DNA from: Streptomyces sp. ATexAB-D23
GTDB lineage: Bacteria; Actinomycetota; Actinomycetes; Streptomycetales; Streptomycetaceae
Direction of reading: 5' to 3'
Length of the DNA stretch: 64,000 bases
NCBI RefSeq assembly: GCF_000373645.1
Contig: NZ_KB892024.1
Location: 62,001-126,000, forward strand
Below are positions 42,537 through 50,790 of the stretch, one piece after another; the first letter of the stretch is position 1; every line of letters starts with the position of its first letter. The position numbers were made by a program, and so were the translations under genes. The notes beneath the pieces were generated by a model. It saw only the letters and a list, made by a program, of their open reading frames with translations, did not search any database and was not told where the DNA came from.

Positions 42537-44345
42537 GGCCTCGTCGTCCATACCGGCGAGCACCAGCGGCAGCCGGGCGGTCCCGCCGGGTGCGACGCGG
42601 ACGGGGACACCCCAGTCCTGCTGGTGGACATGGCAGGCCGGGTACTCGTTCGCCGGGTCGTCGTCGCAGGACGCGGCCATCGCGGAGACGTGCAGGACGC
42701 CCTCGGTGACGCCGTCGGCGAGGACCAGGTCGCGGAAGAGGTCGGTGCCGGCGCCCTCGCCGCCGGCCAGCAGTTCGGGCGGGGTCGAGGAGACCAGCAG
42801 CCGGGTCGAGGGCCCGTAGCGGGTGTCGAGCTTCTGACCGGCGGGCGCCTGGAAGACGACGTCGAGCCGGAGGGCGCCGGGGGCGATCTCGGTGGCCGCA
42901 CGCTGAGTGCGGTGGGCCTGCTCGGCGACGCGTACCGCCTCTTCGGGCAGCCGCAGCCGGGTCAGCCGGTGCCGTGCGGATTCCACGACCACCAGGTCTC
43001 CGTCGACCAGCACCGCGTCGCTGGGTTCCCGCAGATCCGTGGCCAGCGTGCTGACCTCACCGCTCGCCGGGTCGTAGCGGCGCAGGGCGTGGTTGTAGGT
43101 GTCGCAGACGGCGACGGACCCGTCGGGCAGCGCGGTGACGCCCAGCGGGTGCTGGAGCAGGGCCTGCGCGGCGGCGCCGTCGCGGTGGCCGAAGTCGAAG
43201 AGTCCGGTGCCGACGGCGGTGTGGACGGCGCCCTCCCGGTCGACGTAGCGCAGCGCGGAGGTCTCCGAGTCGGCGACCCACAGCCGCTCGTCGGTGGCCG
43301 CGAGCCCGGACGGCTGGGCGAACCACGCCTCCGCGCCCGGCCCGTCGACCAGGCCCTCGTTGGTGGTCCCGGCCGCGACCCGTACGGTGCCGTCCTCGGG
43401 GTCGTACGTCCACAGCTGGTGGACGCCGGCCATGGCGATCCAGAGCCGGCCGTCGAACCAGGCGACGTCCCACGGCGAGGACAGGTCCACCTCGCGGGCA
43501 GCGCCGCTGGTGGCCGCTCCCTGCCACCACTGGCGGCCGGTGCCGGCGAGGGTGGTGGTCGTCCCGGCCGTCAGGTCGAGCGCGCGGATGGCGTGGTTGA
43601 CCGTGTCGGCGACGGCGATCCGCCCGTCGGGCAGCGTGGCGAGCCCCTGCGGCTCGCTGAAGGCGACCTCGTCGGGCCCGCCGTCGGTGAATCCGCGCTC
43701 ACCGGTCCCGAAGTGCCGGCGCACGCTCTCGCCGTCCGCGTCCAGCTCGACCAGCCGGTGCCGGGTGGTGTCGGAGACCAGGAAGCCGCCGTCCGGCAGC
43801 AGCAGTGCCTTGCCGGGGAACCGCAGATGCGTGGCCACCGGCTCCGGCGCCACGTACGGCCCGTCGCCGCGCCGCAGGGTCCCCTTGGCCGCGTGTTCCG
43901 CCTCCAGCTCCTCGACCAGCTTCTCGATGGCGTGGGCGTGGCCCTCACCGGCGTGCTGGGCGACGACATAGCCCTCGGGGTCGATGACGACGAGCGTGGG
44001 CCAGGCGCGTACGGCGTACTGCTTCCAGGTGGCCAGCTCCGGGTCGTCGAGCACCGGGTGGTGGACCCCGTACCGCTCGACGGCGTCCACGACGGCCTGG
44101 TGCTCCGCCTCGTGGACGAACTTCGGGGAGTGCACGCCGATGATCACGACAGTGTCGCGGTGCTTCTCCTCCAGCTCGCGCAGCTCGTCCAGGACATGCA
44201 GACAGTTCACACAGCAGAAGGTCCAGAAATCCAGGATCACTATGCGTCCTCGCAGGTCAGCGAGGGTGTACTGCCGGTCTCCTGTATTGAGCCAGCCGCC
44301 CTTGCCGATGAGTTCGGGGGCCCTGACGCGCGCACGTGTTGCCAT
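42525..44345 (-). CDS. Thioredoxin-like domain fused to NHL repeat propeller
   Basis: A 606-residue protein of about two parts. The N-terminal 150 residues form a thioredoxin/AhpC-like fold with the active-site stretch FWTFCCVNCLHVL (CVNC at about residues 47-50), then an NHL beta-propeller (about 160-490) with six or so repeats such as GLATLPDGRIAVADTVNHAIR and GVTALPDGSVAVCDTYNHALR, and a C-terminal beta-rich domain. This matches the bacterial/NHLRC2-type thioredoxin-NHL family. No signal peptide is seen. The ATG at 44345 has no obvious ribosome site and may be leaderless. It is divergent from the LURP-one gene 64 bases away. Confidence 0.88.
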   Translation of the reverse strand: MATRARVRAPELIGKGGWLNTGDRQYTLADLRGRIVILDFWTFCCVNCLHVLDELRELEEKHRDTVVIIGVHSPKFVHEAEHQAVVDAVERYGVHHPVLDDPELATWKQYAVRAWPTLVVIDPEGYVVAQHAGEGHAHAIEKLVEELEAEHAAKGTLRRGDGPYVAPEPVATHLRFPGKALLLPDGGFLVSDTTRHRLVELDADGESVRRHFGTGERGFTDGGPDEVAFSEPQGLATLPDGRIAVADTVNHAIRALDLTAGTTTTLAGTGRQWWQGAATSGAAREVDLSSPWDVAWFDGRLWIAMAGVHQLWTYDPEDGTVRVAAGTTNEGLVDGPGAEAWFAQPSGLAATDERLWVADSETSALRYVDREGAVHTAVGTGLFDFGHRDGAAAQALLQHPLGVTALPDGSVAVCDTYNHALRRYDPASGEVSTLATDLREPSDAVLVDGDLVVVESARHRLTRLRLPEEAVRVAEQAHRTQRAATEIAPGALRLDVVFQAPAGQKLDTRYGPSTRLLVSSTPPELLAGGEGAGTDLFRDLVLADGVTEGVLHVSAMAASCDDDPANEYPACHVHQQDWGVPVRVAPGGTARLPLVLAGMDDEAARG

Positions 44346-44409
44346 GTGAACAGTCAACATCACCGTGGCGTCCCCGCATTCCACAGGCCCCTCGGGGAAC
44401 CTGTGGGAC

Positions 44410-44901
44410 ATGAGACTTCTCGTACGTGAGCGGATTTTCGGCATCGGCGACGACTACTGGATCGAGGACGCGGACGGCCACAAGGTCTTCCTGGTCGACG
44501 GCAAGGCCATGCGGCTGCGCGACACCTTCGAGCTGAAGGACGCGCAGGGCCGCGTCGTCGTGGAGATCCGCCAGAAGCTGATCAGCCTGCGCGACACGAT
44601 GCTGATCGAGCGGGACGGTGAGCACCTCGCCAAGATCAAGCGGAAGCGGCTGTCGCTGCTGCGCAACCACTACCGCGTGACCCTGGAGGACGGCACCGAG
44701 CTGGACGTCAGCGGCAAGATCCTGGACCGCGAGTTCGCGGTGGACTACGAGGGGGAGCTGCTGGCCCAGATCTCCCGTCGCTGGCTGACCGTCCGCGACA
44801 CCTACGGGATCGACATCGTGCGGGAGGACGCCGACCCGGCGCTGCTGATCGCCGTGGCGGTGTGCGTGATCGTGCTCGCGGAGAAGGAGCACGAGAACTG
44901 A
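44410..44901 (+). CDS. LURP-one-related (DUF567) protein
   Basis: A 163-residue all-beta protein of the tubby-like LURP-one fold. Repeated patterns DTFELKDAQGRVVVEIRQK and DTMLIERDGEHLAKIKRKRL form its antiparallel strands, and the last 18 residues form a hydrophobic helix (ALLIAVAVCVIVLAEKEHEN), like the central helix of tubby proteins. Function in bacteria unknown, possibly membrane lipid binding. ATG start at 44410. Its stop is followed by a 38-bp palindrome that contains a parS site. Confidence 0.82.
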   Translation: MRLLVRERIFGIGDDYWIEDADGHKVFLVDGKAMRLRDTFELKDAQGRVVVEIRQKLISLRDTMLIERDGEHLAKIKRKRLSLLRNHYRVTLEDGTELDVSGKILDREFAVDYEGELLAQISRRWLTVRDTYGIDIVREDADPALLIAVAVCVIVLAEKEHEN

Positions 44902-44921
44902 TCGCGCGGGTCGGTCACGGC

Positions 44922-44959
44922 TGAGGGGGCTCTGTTTCACGTGAAACAGAGCCCCCTCA
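44922..44959. terminator. 38-bp perfect palindrome (terminator) containing parS
   Basis: Two 19-nt arms without mismatch between the convergent LURP-one and hydrolase genes, with the hydrolase stop codon forming part of the right end. Outside the central parS, the outer arms are TGAGGGGGCTC / GAGCCCCCTCA. One sequence can serve both as intrinsic terminator and as ParB site. Confidence 0.85.
44934..44947. promoter_or_regulatory. parS site 2 (ParB-binding centromere)
   Basis: GTTTCACGTGAAAC flanked by T and A, giving the full 16-bp palindrome TGTTTCACGTGAAACA, an exact match to the general bacterial parS consensus. It is 16.4 kb from site 1. Several such sites in one window indicate the origin-proximal centromere region. 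Confidence 0.92.
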
Positions 44960-45760
44960 CATCTGCCGGATCTTCGGCGCGGCCAGGCCCAGGCGCCGGT
45001 CCTTGAGGGCCGGGAACTGCTCCCGGGTCGCGGCGACCTTGGCCGGGTCGAACTCCACGGTCAGCACCTCCTCGTCCGCGCCCGCCTCGGCGAGAACCTC
45101 GCCCCAGGGGTCGACGACGACGCTGTGCCCGGCCTGCTGGACGCCGGCGTGGGTGCCGGCGGAGCCGACGGCCAGGACGTACGCCTGGTTCTCGACGGCG
45201 CGGGCGCGGGCGAGCAGGCTCCAGTGGGCGCGGCGGCGCTCCGGCCAGCCGGCCGCGACGACCAGGGTCTCGGCACCCGCGTCGACCAGGCCCCGGAACA
45301 TCTCGGGAAAGCGGAGGTCGTAGCAGGTGGCGAGGCCGAGGGTGGTCCGCGGAAGGGAGACGGTCACCAGCTCCTCGCCGGCGCCCATCATGACCGCCTC
45401 GCCCCGATCGAAGCCGAAGCGGTGGATCTTGCGGTAGGCGGCGGCCCGTTCGCCCTCGGGCGTGAAGACGAGCGTGGTGTTGTAGAGGGCGCCGTCATCG
45501 GCCCGTTCCACGAAGGAGCCGGCGTGCAGCCAGACGCCGGCACCGGCGGCCGCCTCGGCCATGACCGCGTGCGTCGGGCCCGTCAGGGGTTCGGCCTCGT
45601 CCTCGAACGACGTGTAGGCGAAGGCCCCCACCGGCCACAGCTCGGGAAGCACCACCAGATCCGCGCCCCGCTGCGCCGCGACCAGGGAGGCGGCGCGTTC
45701 CCGGCGGGAATCGACGGGTTCGTCCGGGTCTACTGCGATCTGGATGAGGGAGGCGCGCAC
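44957..45760 (-). CDS. Nitrilase-superfamily carbon-nitrogen hydrolase (omega-amidase-like)
   Basis: A 267-residue enzyme with the Glu-Lys-Cys catalytic triad of the nitrilase superfamily: VVLPELWPVGAF (Glu), AYRKIHRFGF (Lys) and LATCYDLRFPEMF (Cys). The last motif and size suggest Nit2-type omega-amidases or related amidases. GTG start at 45760; no strong Shine-Dalgarno. Its stop codon is inside the parS-bearing palindrome. Divergent gene upstream is the mycothiol-dependent isomerase-like gene. Confidence 0.88.
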   Translation of the reverse strand: MRASLIQIAVDPDEPVDSRRERAASLVAAQRGADLVVLPELWPVGAFAYTSFEDEAEPLTGPTHAVMAEAAAGAGVWLHAGSFVERADDGALYNTTLVFTPEGERAAAYRKIHRFGFDRGEAVMMGAGEELVTVSLPRTTLGLATCYDLRFPEMFRGLVDAGAETLVVAAGWPERRRAHWSLLARARAVENQAYVLAVGSAGTHAGVQQAGHSVVVDPWGEVLAEAGADEEVLTVEFDPAKVAATREQFPALKDRRLGLAAPKIRQM

Positions 45761-45944
45761 ACTACCACCGTCCTGGCATTCGAGCCGTCAACACGGGCCT
45801 ACGATCGTCACACGAAAGCACTGCCGGGGTGCCTGCTCGCAGCGTAACTTAGCCACCAAGGCTCATCGCCGCTCACAGCCCGCAGCCCGACCGTCCGCGC
45901 CCAGTTCTCCAGCCCATGCACCGCAGAACCGCACGAGGGGTCCC

Positions 45945-46769
45945 GTGACCGTCCATCCCAGCCTCCAGACCTACGCCGACGCCTGGACCCACTCCATCGA
46001 GTCGATAGCCGAGCTGGTGAGCCCGCTCACCGAGGCGGAGTGGAACGGCCGTACTCCCTGCCCCAACTGGTCGGTGCGCGACATCGTCTCGCACATCATC
46101 GGTATGGAGTGCGAGCAGCTCGGCGACCCGCGTCCGATCCACACCCTGCCGCGCGACCTCTTCCATGTGCAGAGCGACTTCGCCCGCTACATGGAGATGC
46201 AGGTCGACGTCAGGCGCCACCACACCGCACCGGAGATGACCTCCGAGCTGGAGTACACGATCATTCGCCGGTCCCGGCAGCTGCGCAACGAGTCACGTGA
46301 CCCGGAGACCATGACGCGGGCCCCGCTGGGCGCCGAGCAGACCCTTGAAACGGCGTTGCGCATGCGCGCGTTCGACGTCTGGGTGCACGAGCAGGACCTG
46401 CGCACGACGCTGGGCAAGCCCGGCAACCTGGACTCCCCCGGTGCCGCCATCACCCGGGACACCCTGCTGATGGGGCTGCCGAAGGTGGTGGCCGCGAGCG
46501 CCGGCGCCCCGCCCAACTCGGCGGTGGTGCTGGACGTGCACGGTCCGGTGGAGTTCCTGCGCACGGTACGGGTCGACGCCGAGGGCCGCGGTTCGGTGGA
46601 CGGCTCCCCGTCGCTCGGCCCGGCCGCGACGCTGTCGATGGACTGGGAGACGTACGTCCGGCTGGCCTGCGGGCGGGTACGGCCGAACGCGGTCGCGGAC
46701 CGGATCAAGACCGAGGGCGACCAGGACCTGGCCGACGCCATCCTCCAGCACTTCGCGGTCACCCCGTAG
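45945..46769 (+). CDS. Maleylpyruvate isomerase-family mycothiol-dependent protein
   Basis: A 274-residue protein with a DinB/MDMPI N-terminal helix bundle. The metal-type motif is GRTPCPNWSVRDIVSHIIGMECEQLG (His in SHIIG), followed by a C-terminal SCP2-like domain (about 150-270). Actinobacterial members are mycothiol-dependent isomerases or S-transferases. The GTG at 45945 has GAGGGG upstream; the longer open frame overlapping the nitrilase 5' end is rejected. Substrate unknown. Confidence 0.8.
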   Translation: MTVHPSLQTYADAWTHSIESIAELVSPLTEAEWNGRTPCPNWSVRDIVSHIIGMECEQLGDPRPIHTLPRDLFHVQSDFARYMEMQVDVRRHHTAPEMTSELEYTIIRRSRQLRNESRDPETMTRAPLGAEQTLETALRMRAFDVWVHEQDLRTTLGKPGNLDSPGAAITRDTLLMGLPKVVAASAGAPPNSAVVLDVHGPVEFLRTVRVDAEGRGSVDGSPSLGPAATLSMDWETYVRLACGRVRPNAVADRIKTEGDQDLADAILQHFAVTP

Positions 46770-46790
46770 CGCGCAGCCGTACCCGGCAAC

Positions 46791-46830
46791 AGCGGCGCCC
46801 GCCCCCGCGGAGGGGGACGGGCGCGCCGCT
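46791..46830. terminator. Bidirectional terminator between MDMPI-like and MFS genes
   Basis: AGCGGCGCCCG at 46791-46801 pairs with CGGGCGCGCCGCT at 46818-46830 with one bulge, and CCCCC with GGGGG inside. It is between the convergent genes ending at 46769 and 46854. Confidence 0.75.
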
Positions 46831-46853
46831 GTGTCCGGGGTGATCCGGGCGGG

Positions 46854-48164
46854 TCAGGCAGGGACGTGCACGGCCTCCACGCGGCTGATCACGTGGTGCT
46901 CCCGCTCCCGGTGCGCGGCCTTGAGTCGCAGCCGCAGGATCTGGGCGACCCCCAGCGACTCCAGGACGAAGACCGAGGCGAACGCAACGCGGTAGTTGTC
47001 GCCGGTCGCGTCCAGCAGCACACCGACGGCCAGCAGCGTGGTCATCGAGGCGACGAAACCGCCCATGTTGACGATGCCGGACGCGGTGCCCTGGCGCTCG
47101 GGCGGGTTGGCCGGGCGGGAGAAGTCGAAGCCGATCATCGAGGCGGGCCCGCAGGCGCCGAGCACTACGCACAACACGACCAGCAGCCACATCGGCGCGT
47201 GGTGCCCCGGGTGGAAGATGACCGACGCCCACAGCGTGGCCGTCGTGCCGACCGTGCCCAGCGCGAGGGGGATGCGGGCCGCGTGGTGACGGGCGATGAC
47301 CTGCCCGTAGACGAGCCCGACTGCCATGTTGGAGAGCACCACCAGGGTCAGCAGCTCTCCGGCGGTCCCCCGGCTCAGCCCCTGGTCCTCGACCAGGAAC
47401 GGCATGCCCCACAGCAGCAGGAACACCATGGCCGGGAACTGCGTCGTGAAGTGCACCCACATCCCGAGCCGGGTGCCGGGCTCCCGCCAGGCGGCGGCGA
47501 TCTGCTTGCGTACGTACGCCCCGCCCGCGTGCTGGACCGGCGGCGGCTCGTGGCCCTCGGGGTGGTCCTTCAGGAAGAGCAGGAGCAGCACCAGCACCAC
47601 GACCCCGGCCAGCGAGCTGCCGACGAAGGTGGTGGTCCAGCCGAAGCCGTGCAGGGCGCGGGCGATGACCAGCGTCGAGACGAGGTTGCCCGCCATGCCG
47701 AAGAGGGCGGCGACCTGCCCGATCATGGGGCCGCGCCGGGCGGGGAACCAGCGCGTGCCCAGCCGCAGCACACTGATGAACGTCATCGCGTCGCCGCAGC
47801 CCAGCAGCGCGCGCGAGCCGAGCGCGGTGCCGTACGAGGGGGAGAGTGCGAAGCCGAGCTGGCCGAGCGTGAACAGGACGGCCCCGAGCGCGAGGACCTT
47901 CTTGGTGCCGAGCCGGTCGACCATCAGGCCGACGGGTATCTGCATGCCCGCGTAGACCAGGAGCTGGAGGATGGAGAAGGTGGAGAGCGCCGAGGCGTTG
48001 ACGTCGAACCGGTCGGCGGCGTCGAGCCCGGCGACGCCGAGGCTGGTGCGGAAGATGATGGCGACGAAGTAGACGGCGACGCCGATGCCCCAGACCCGGG
48101 CGGCACGCCGGCCGCCGGGCGGGTCACCGGGCACGGGCAGGGTGGGCGCGGCGGCGGAACTCAC
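46854..48164 (-). CDS. MFS transporter (anion:cation symporter-like)
   Basis: A 436-residue protein with 12 membrane segments. It has the MFS loop 2-3 motif GLMVDRLGTKKVLALGAVLF and, in the first half, WGIGVAVYFVAIIFRTSLGVAGLDAADRFDVNASALSTFSILQLLVYAGMQIPVG. The combination is similar to nitrate or organic-anion MFS families (GudP/NarK-like) but a substrate cannot be assigned. The GTG at 48164 overlaps the GntR stop by four bases, so the two form one operon and the regulator probably controls transport or catabolism of its ligand. Confidence 0.85.
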   Translation of the reverse strand: MSSAAAPTLPVPGDPPGGRRAARVWGIGVAVYFVAIIFRTSLGVAGLDAADRFDVNASALSTFSILQLLVYAGMQIPVGLMVDRLGTKKVLALGAVLFTLGQLGFALSPSYGTALGSRALLGCGDAMTFISVLRLGTRWFPARRGPMIGQVAALFGMAGNLVSTLVIARALHGFGWTTTFVGSSLAGVVVLVLLLLFLKDHPEGHEPPPVQHAGGAYVRKQIAAAWREPGTRLGMWVHFTTQFPAMVFLLLWGMPFLVEDQGLSRGTAGELLTLVVLSNMAVGLVYGQVIARHHAARIPLALGTVGTTATLWASVIFHPGHHAPMWLLVVLCVVLGACGPASMIGFDFSRPANPPERQGTASGIVNMGGFVASMTTLLAVGVLLDATGDNYRVAFASVFVLESLGVAQILRLRLKAAHREREHHVISRVEAVHVPA

Positions 48165-48847
48165 CGGTCCTCACCCCTGACCAGCACCTTGACCCGGCTG
48201 ACGTGACGGCGCACGACCTGTGCGGCGCCTTCCGCGTCACCGGCCCTGATCGCCTCCAGCAGCTCGCTGTGCTCCGCGATGTTGGCGGCGATCCTGCCGG
48301 GGTGGGCCTCCATGACGGCGACGCCCATCCGCAACTGGCGGTCGCGCAGCTGGTCGTAGAGGCGGGACAGGATCTCGTTGCCCGCGTGGCGGACGATCTC
48401 GGCGTGGAAGCAGCGGTCCTTCACGGAGACGGCGGCCAGATCACCGGCCTCGGAGAGCTGCCGCTGCTCTTCCAAGAGCCCTTCCAGACGGCTGATGAGC
48501 TGGGCGGAGGCGGGCACGGCCTTGCGTGCGGCGAACTCCTCGACGAGCAGCCGGGTCTCCACCACGTCCGCGATCTCCTGGGCGGAGACGGCGAGGACCA
48601 GGGCGCCCTTCTTGGGGTAGAGCTTGATCAGCCCCTCGACCTCCAGCCGCAGCAGCGCCTCGCGCACCGGGGTGCGCGAGACCCCCACGGCCTCCGCGAG
48701 ACTGCCTTCGGTCAGCAGCGTGCCGCCTTCGTAACGGCGGTCCAGGACCGCGTCCTTGACGTGCGTGTAGACGCGCTCGGCGGCCGGGGGCCGCTTCACG
48801 GGCGGGCGTGCGGGGGCGGGGGACGTGGAGGGTGCGGGGGCAGGCAT
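48161..48847 (-). CDS. GntR-family (FadR subfamily) transcriptional regulator
   Basis: A 228-residue regulator. The N-terminal winged helix (about 20-90) has the signature LLTEGSLAEAVGVSRTPVREALLRLEVEGLIKL, and the C-terminal FCD domain (about 100-225) includes the metal-site residues CFHAEIVRHAGN and AEHSELLEAIRAGD. Such proteins bind carboxylic acids. First gene of the GntR-MFS operon. The ATG at 48847 lacks a Shine-Dalgarno and follows the AT-rich promoter-like TTGTATCTATGCTG (48856-48869), so it may be leaderless and autoregulated. Confidence 0.88.
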   Translation of the reverse strand: MPAPAPSTSPAPARPPVKRPPAAERVYTHVKDAVLDRRYEGGTLLTEGSLAEAVGVSRTPVREALLRLEVEGLIKLYPKKGALVLAVSAQEIADVVETRLLVEEFAARKAVPASAQLISRLEGLLEEQRQLSEAGDLAAVSVKDRCFHAEIVRHAGNEILSRLYDQLRDRQLRMGVAVMEAHPGRIAANIAEHSELLEAIRAGDAEGAAQVVRRHVSRVKVLVRGEDR

Positions 48848-49221
48848 GCACACAGCATAGATACAACATGCACGCAACCGTCCGCCCGTCCACGATGTGA
48901 GCCGCCGCGGGCCCGGGGTCCGGGACCGCTCAGGGGCCGCCGCGGGCCCGGGGTCCGGGACGCGAGGAGCCGCCGCGGGCCCGAGGATCGGGACCGCCAG
49001 GGCCCTCCGCAGGGCCGGGGCCCCCGGACCTTCCCCGGACCGCCACGGGCCACCGCGGGCCCGAGGTCCCGGACCGCCACGGGCCCACGCGCGGCCGGGA
49101 CCAGGCGCGACCTCGGGAGCAGGCGCGACCTCGGCAGCAGGCGCGACCTCGGCAGCAGGCGCGACCTCGGGAGCAGGCGCGGACCGGGCCGCCCCGGCCG
49201 GGCGACCCCCGGGCGCCCGTC
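48848..49221. other. Low-complexity GC-rich intergenic region
   Basis: A 374-bp region with no credible gene. Near the GntR start it holds the promoter; beyond about 48890 it is a series of degenerate repeats of a CCGCCGCGGGCCCGGGGTCC type (three clear copies at about 48900-48995), then an 18-bp tandem repeat at 49102-49183. Long open frames across it reflect GC bias. Confidence 0.7.
49102..49183. repeat. 18-bp tandem repeat, four and a half copies
   Basis: Unit CAGGCGCGACCTCGG(G/C)AG at 49102, 49120, 49138 and 49156, with a partial copy at 49174. Copies differ only at one position. Eighteen is a multiple of three, but no protein reading is supported. It could be a variable-number locus between strains. 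Confidence 0.85.
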
Positions 49222-49542
49222 CTACGCGGGCGGCGTGTCGTCCCCCACCAGCCGGAGCACGGGGCGCTGGGGCGCGAACTCGCCCAGTCCGAGCGCCGCC
49301 TCGCGCCAGTGCGCGGCCAGTTCGAGCAGGCGCTCGTCGTCCTGCTGGTAGGCGGGCGGCGGCACATCCGGCACGGTTCGCCACAGGATCGTCGCGGCGA
49401 ACCGCACCGCGTGCAGGGCGGCCGTCGTATGCGCCTCGACCCCGTCATCCCCCAGTTGCCGCAACGCCTCCAGGCGCTCCGCGACGGCGAGAAGCTCGCC
49501 GTACGCCCTGACGGACTCCTGCGCACGCACGACATCGTCCAC
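49222..49542 (-). CDS. Conserved small helical protein of unknown function
   Basis: A 106-residue protein, mainly helical (AHTTAALHAVRFAATILWRTVPD, ERLLELAAHWREAALGLGEF). I do not recognise a named domain. The GTG at 49542 has GGAGG five to six bases upstream, so I prefer it to the upstream ATG at 49575. The stop is next to the repeat-rich region. Confidence 0.65.
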   Translation of the reverse strand: MDDVVRAQESVRAYGELLAVAERLEALRQLGDDGVEAHTTAALHAVRFAATILWRTVPDVPPPAYQQDDERLLELAAHWREAALGLGEFAPQRPVLRLVGDDTPPA

Positions 49543-49833
49543 GGTTACCTCCGGCCTCTGGGGCGCTCGGCGCACCTGTCGCTGCGGTACGTCGGGCCGG
49601 CTCGCCGATCCCCGTGCCGGACCTCCCGCACAGGGCCTCGGATGTGAGGCCGATGGTAGCCCCTGGCCACCGAGCCCGATCGCCGCTCGGCCGCCACGGC
49701 CCTGCTCGCGGCGTCCGGATGTCGTAAAAAATCACCCCGTCGTGGGCCACAACCAAGGAGTGCGGTCATCCGTCTTACCAGCGCAGCGGCACCCTCATGT
49801 GGCCGCATTCCAGGGGCATTTGGAGCGTTTAAG

Positions 49834-50733
49834 TTGAAACTCGGCATTAAGGGCATAAGGCGCGCTTCTGCGACCGCCACGGTCGCCCTCACGGCGGGCG
49901 CCCTCCTCGCGGGCGGCGCGTTCGCCTCCACCGCACACGCCGCCACGCCGAAGCCGCCCTCGATCGTCGCCAAGGGCGGCTTCGTGATGAACAACGGCAC
50001 CGGAAAGACCCTGTTCACCAAGGCCGCGGACACCCGTCGCTCCACCGGTTCCACCACGAAGATCATGACCGCCCGTGTGGTGCTGGCCCAGAAGGGCCTG
50101 AACCTGGACTCCAAGGTCACGATCCAGAAGGCGTACAGCGACTACATCGTCTCCAAGGGCGCGTCCTCGGCCCGTCTGATCGTCGGCGACAAGGTCACCG
50201 TCCGTCAGCTGCTGTACGGCCTGATGCTGCCCTCGGGCTGCGACGCGGCGTACGCCCTGGCCGACAAGTTCGGCTCCGGCAAGACGCGCGCGGCGCGGGT
50301 GAAGTCGTTCATCGGCAAGATGAACAGCACCGCGAAGACGCTCGGCCTCAAGAACACCCACTTCGACTCGTTCGACGGCATAGGGAACGGGTCCAACTAC
50401 TCGACCCCGCGCGACCTGACGAAGCTCGCGAGCAGTGCGATGAAGTACTCCACGTTCCGCACGGTCGTGAAGACCAAGTCGACGAAGCAGAAGGTCACGA
50501 CGAAGAGCGGCGGCTACCGCTACATGTCGTGGACGAACACGAACAAGCTGCTCGGCTCGTACAGCGGCACGATCGGCGTGAAGACGGGTTCGGGCCCGGC
50601 GGCCAAGTACTGCCTGGTCTTCGCCGCGACCCGCAAGGGCAAGACGGTGATCGGCACGGTCCTGACCTCGTCGTCCGAGGCGAACCGCACGGCGGACGCG
50701 AAGAAGCTGATGGACTACGGCTTCAAGAAGTAA
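49834..50733 (+). CDS. Streptomyces K15-like D,D-transpeptidase / D,D-carboxypeptidase (PBP5 family)
   Basis: A 299-residue secreted penicillin-binding protein. Signal peptide about 1-36 (basic start, hydrophobic core, ASTAHA). The active-site motifs are S73-T-T-K76 (SXXK), S134-G-C136 (in place of the usual SXN) and K250-T-G252. The SGC motif is characteristic of the Streptomyces K15 D,D-transpeptidase, so a cross-linking role fits better than pure carboxypeptidase. No C-terminal amphipathic anchor is seen. The TTG at 49834 has TTGGAG ten bases upstream. A strong hairpin ends the gene. Confidence 0.9.
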   Translation: MKLGIKGIRRASATATVALTAGALLAGGAFASTAHAATPKPPSIVAKGGFVMNNGTGKTLFTKAADTRRSTGSTTKIMTARVVLAQKGLNLDSKVTIQKAYSDYIVSKGASSARLIVGDKVTVRQLLYGLMLPSGCDAAYALADKFGSGKTRAARVKSFIGKMNSTAKTLGLKNTHFDSFDGIGNGSNYSTPRDLTKLASSAMKYSTFRTVVKTKSTKQKVTTKSGGYRYMSWTNTNKLLGSYSGTIGVKTGSGPAAKYCLVFAATRKGKTVIGTVLTSSSEANRTADAKKLMDYGFKK

Positions 50734-50760
50734 GCCGACAAGTCCGGTTGTACGAGGAGC

Positions 50761-50790
50761 GGGCCCCGCACGCGACAGCGTGCGGGGCCC
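50761..50790 (+). terminator. Terminator after DD-transpeptidase gene
   Basis: GGGCCCCGCACGC (50761-50773), loop GACA, GCGTGCGGGGCCC (50778-50790), perfect 13-bp stem followed by CTTTGG. It lies 27 bases after the stop. Confidence 0.85.

Noticed and set aside
46285..46300. CACGTG core inside a coding region as a third parS
   Set aside because: The flanks (GTCACGTGACC) do not match GTTTCACGTGAAAC and it is inside the isomerase-like gene; other CACGTG occurrences near 7550, 41733 and 55177 fail for the same reason.
49102..49183. Possible CRISPR array
   Set aside because: The 18-bp units are directly adjacent with no spacers and no cas genes are in the window.
48896..49535. Open frames in the repeat region between GntR and the small helical gene
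   Set aside because: They reflect GC-rich tandem repeats; no start with a ribosome site and no protein-like composition.
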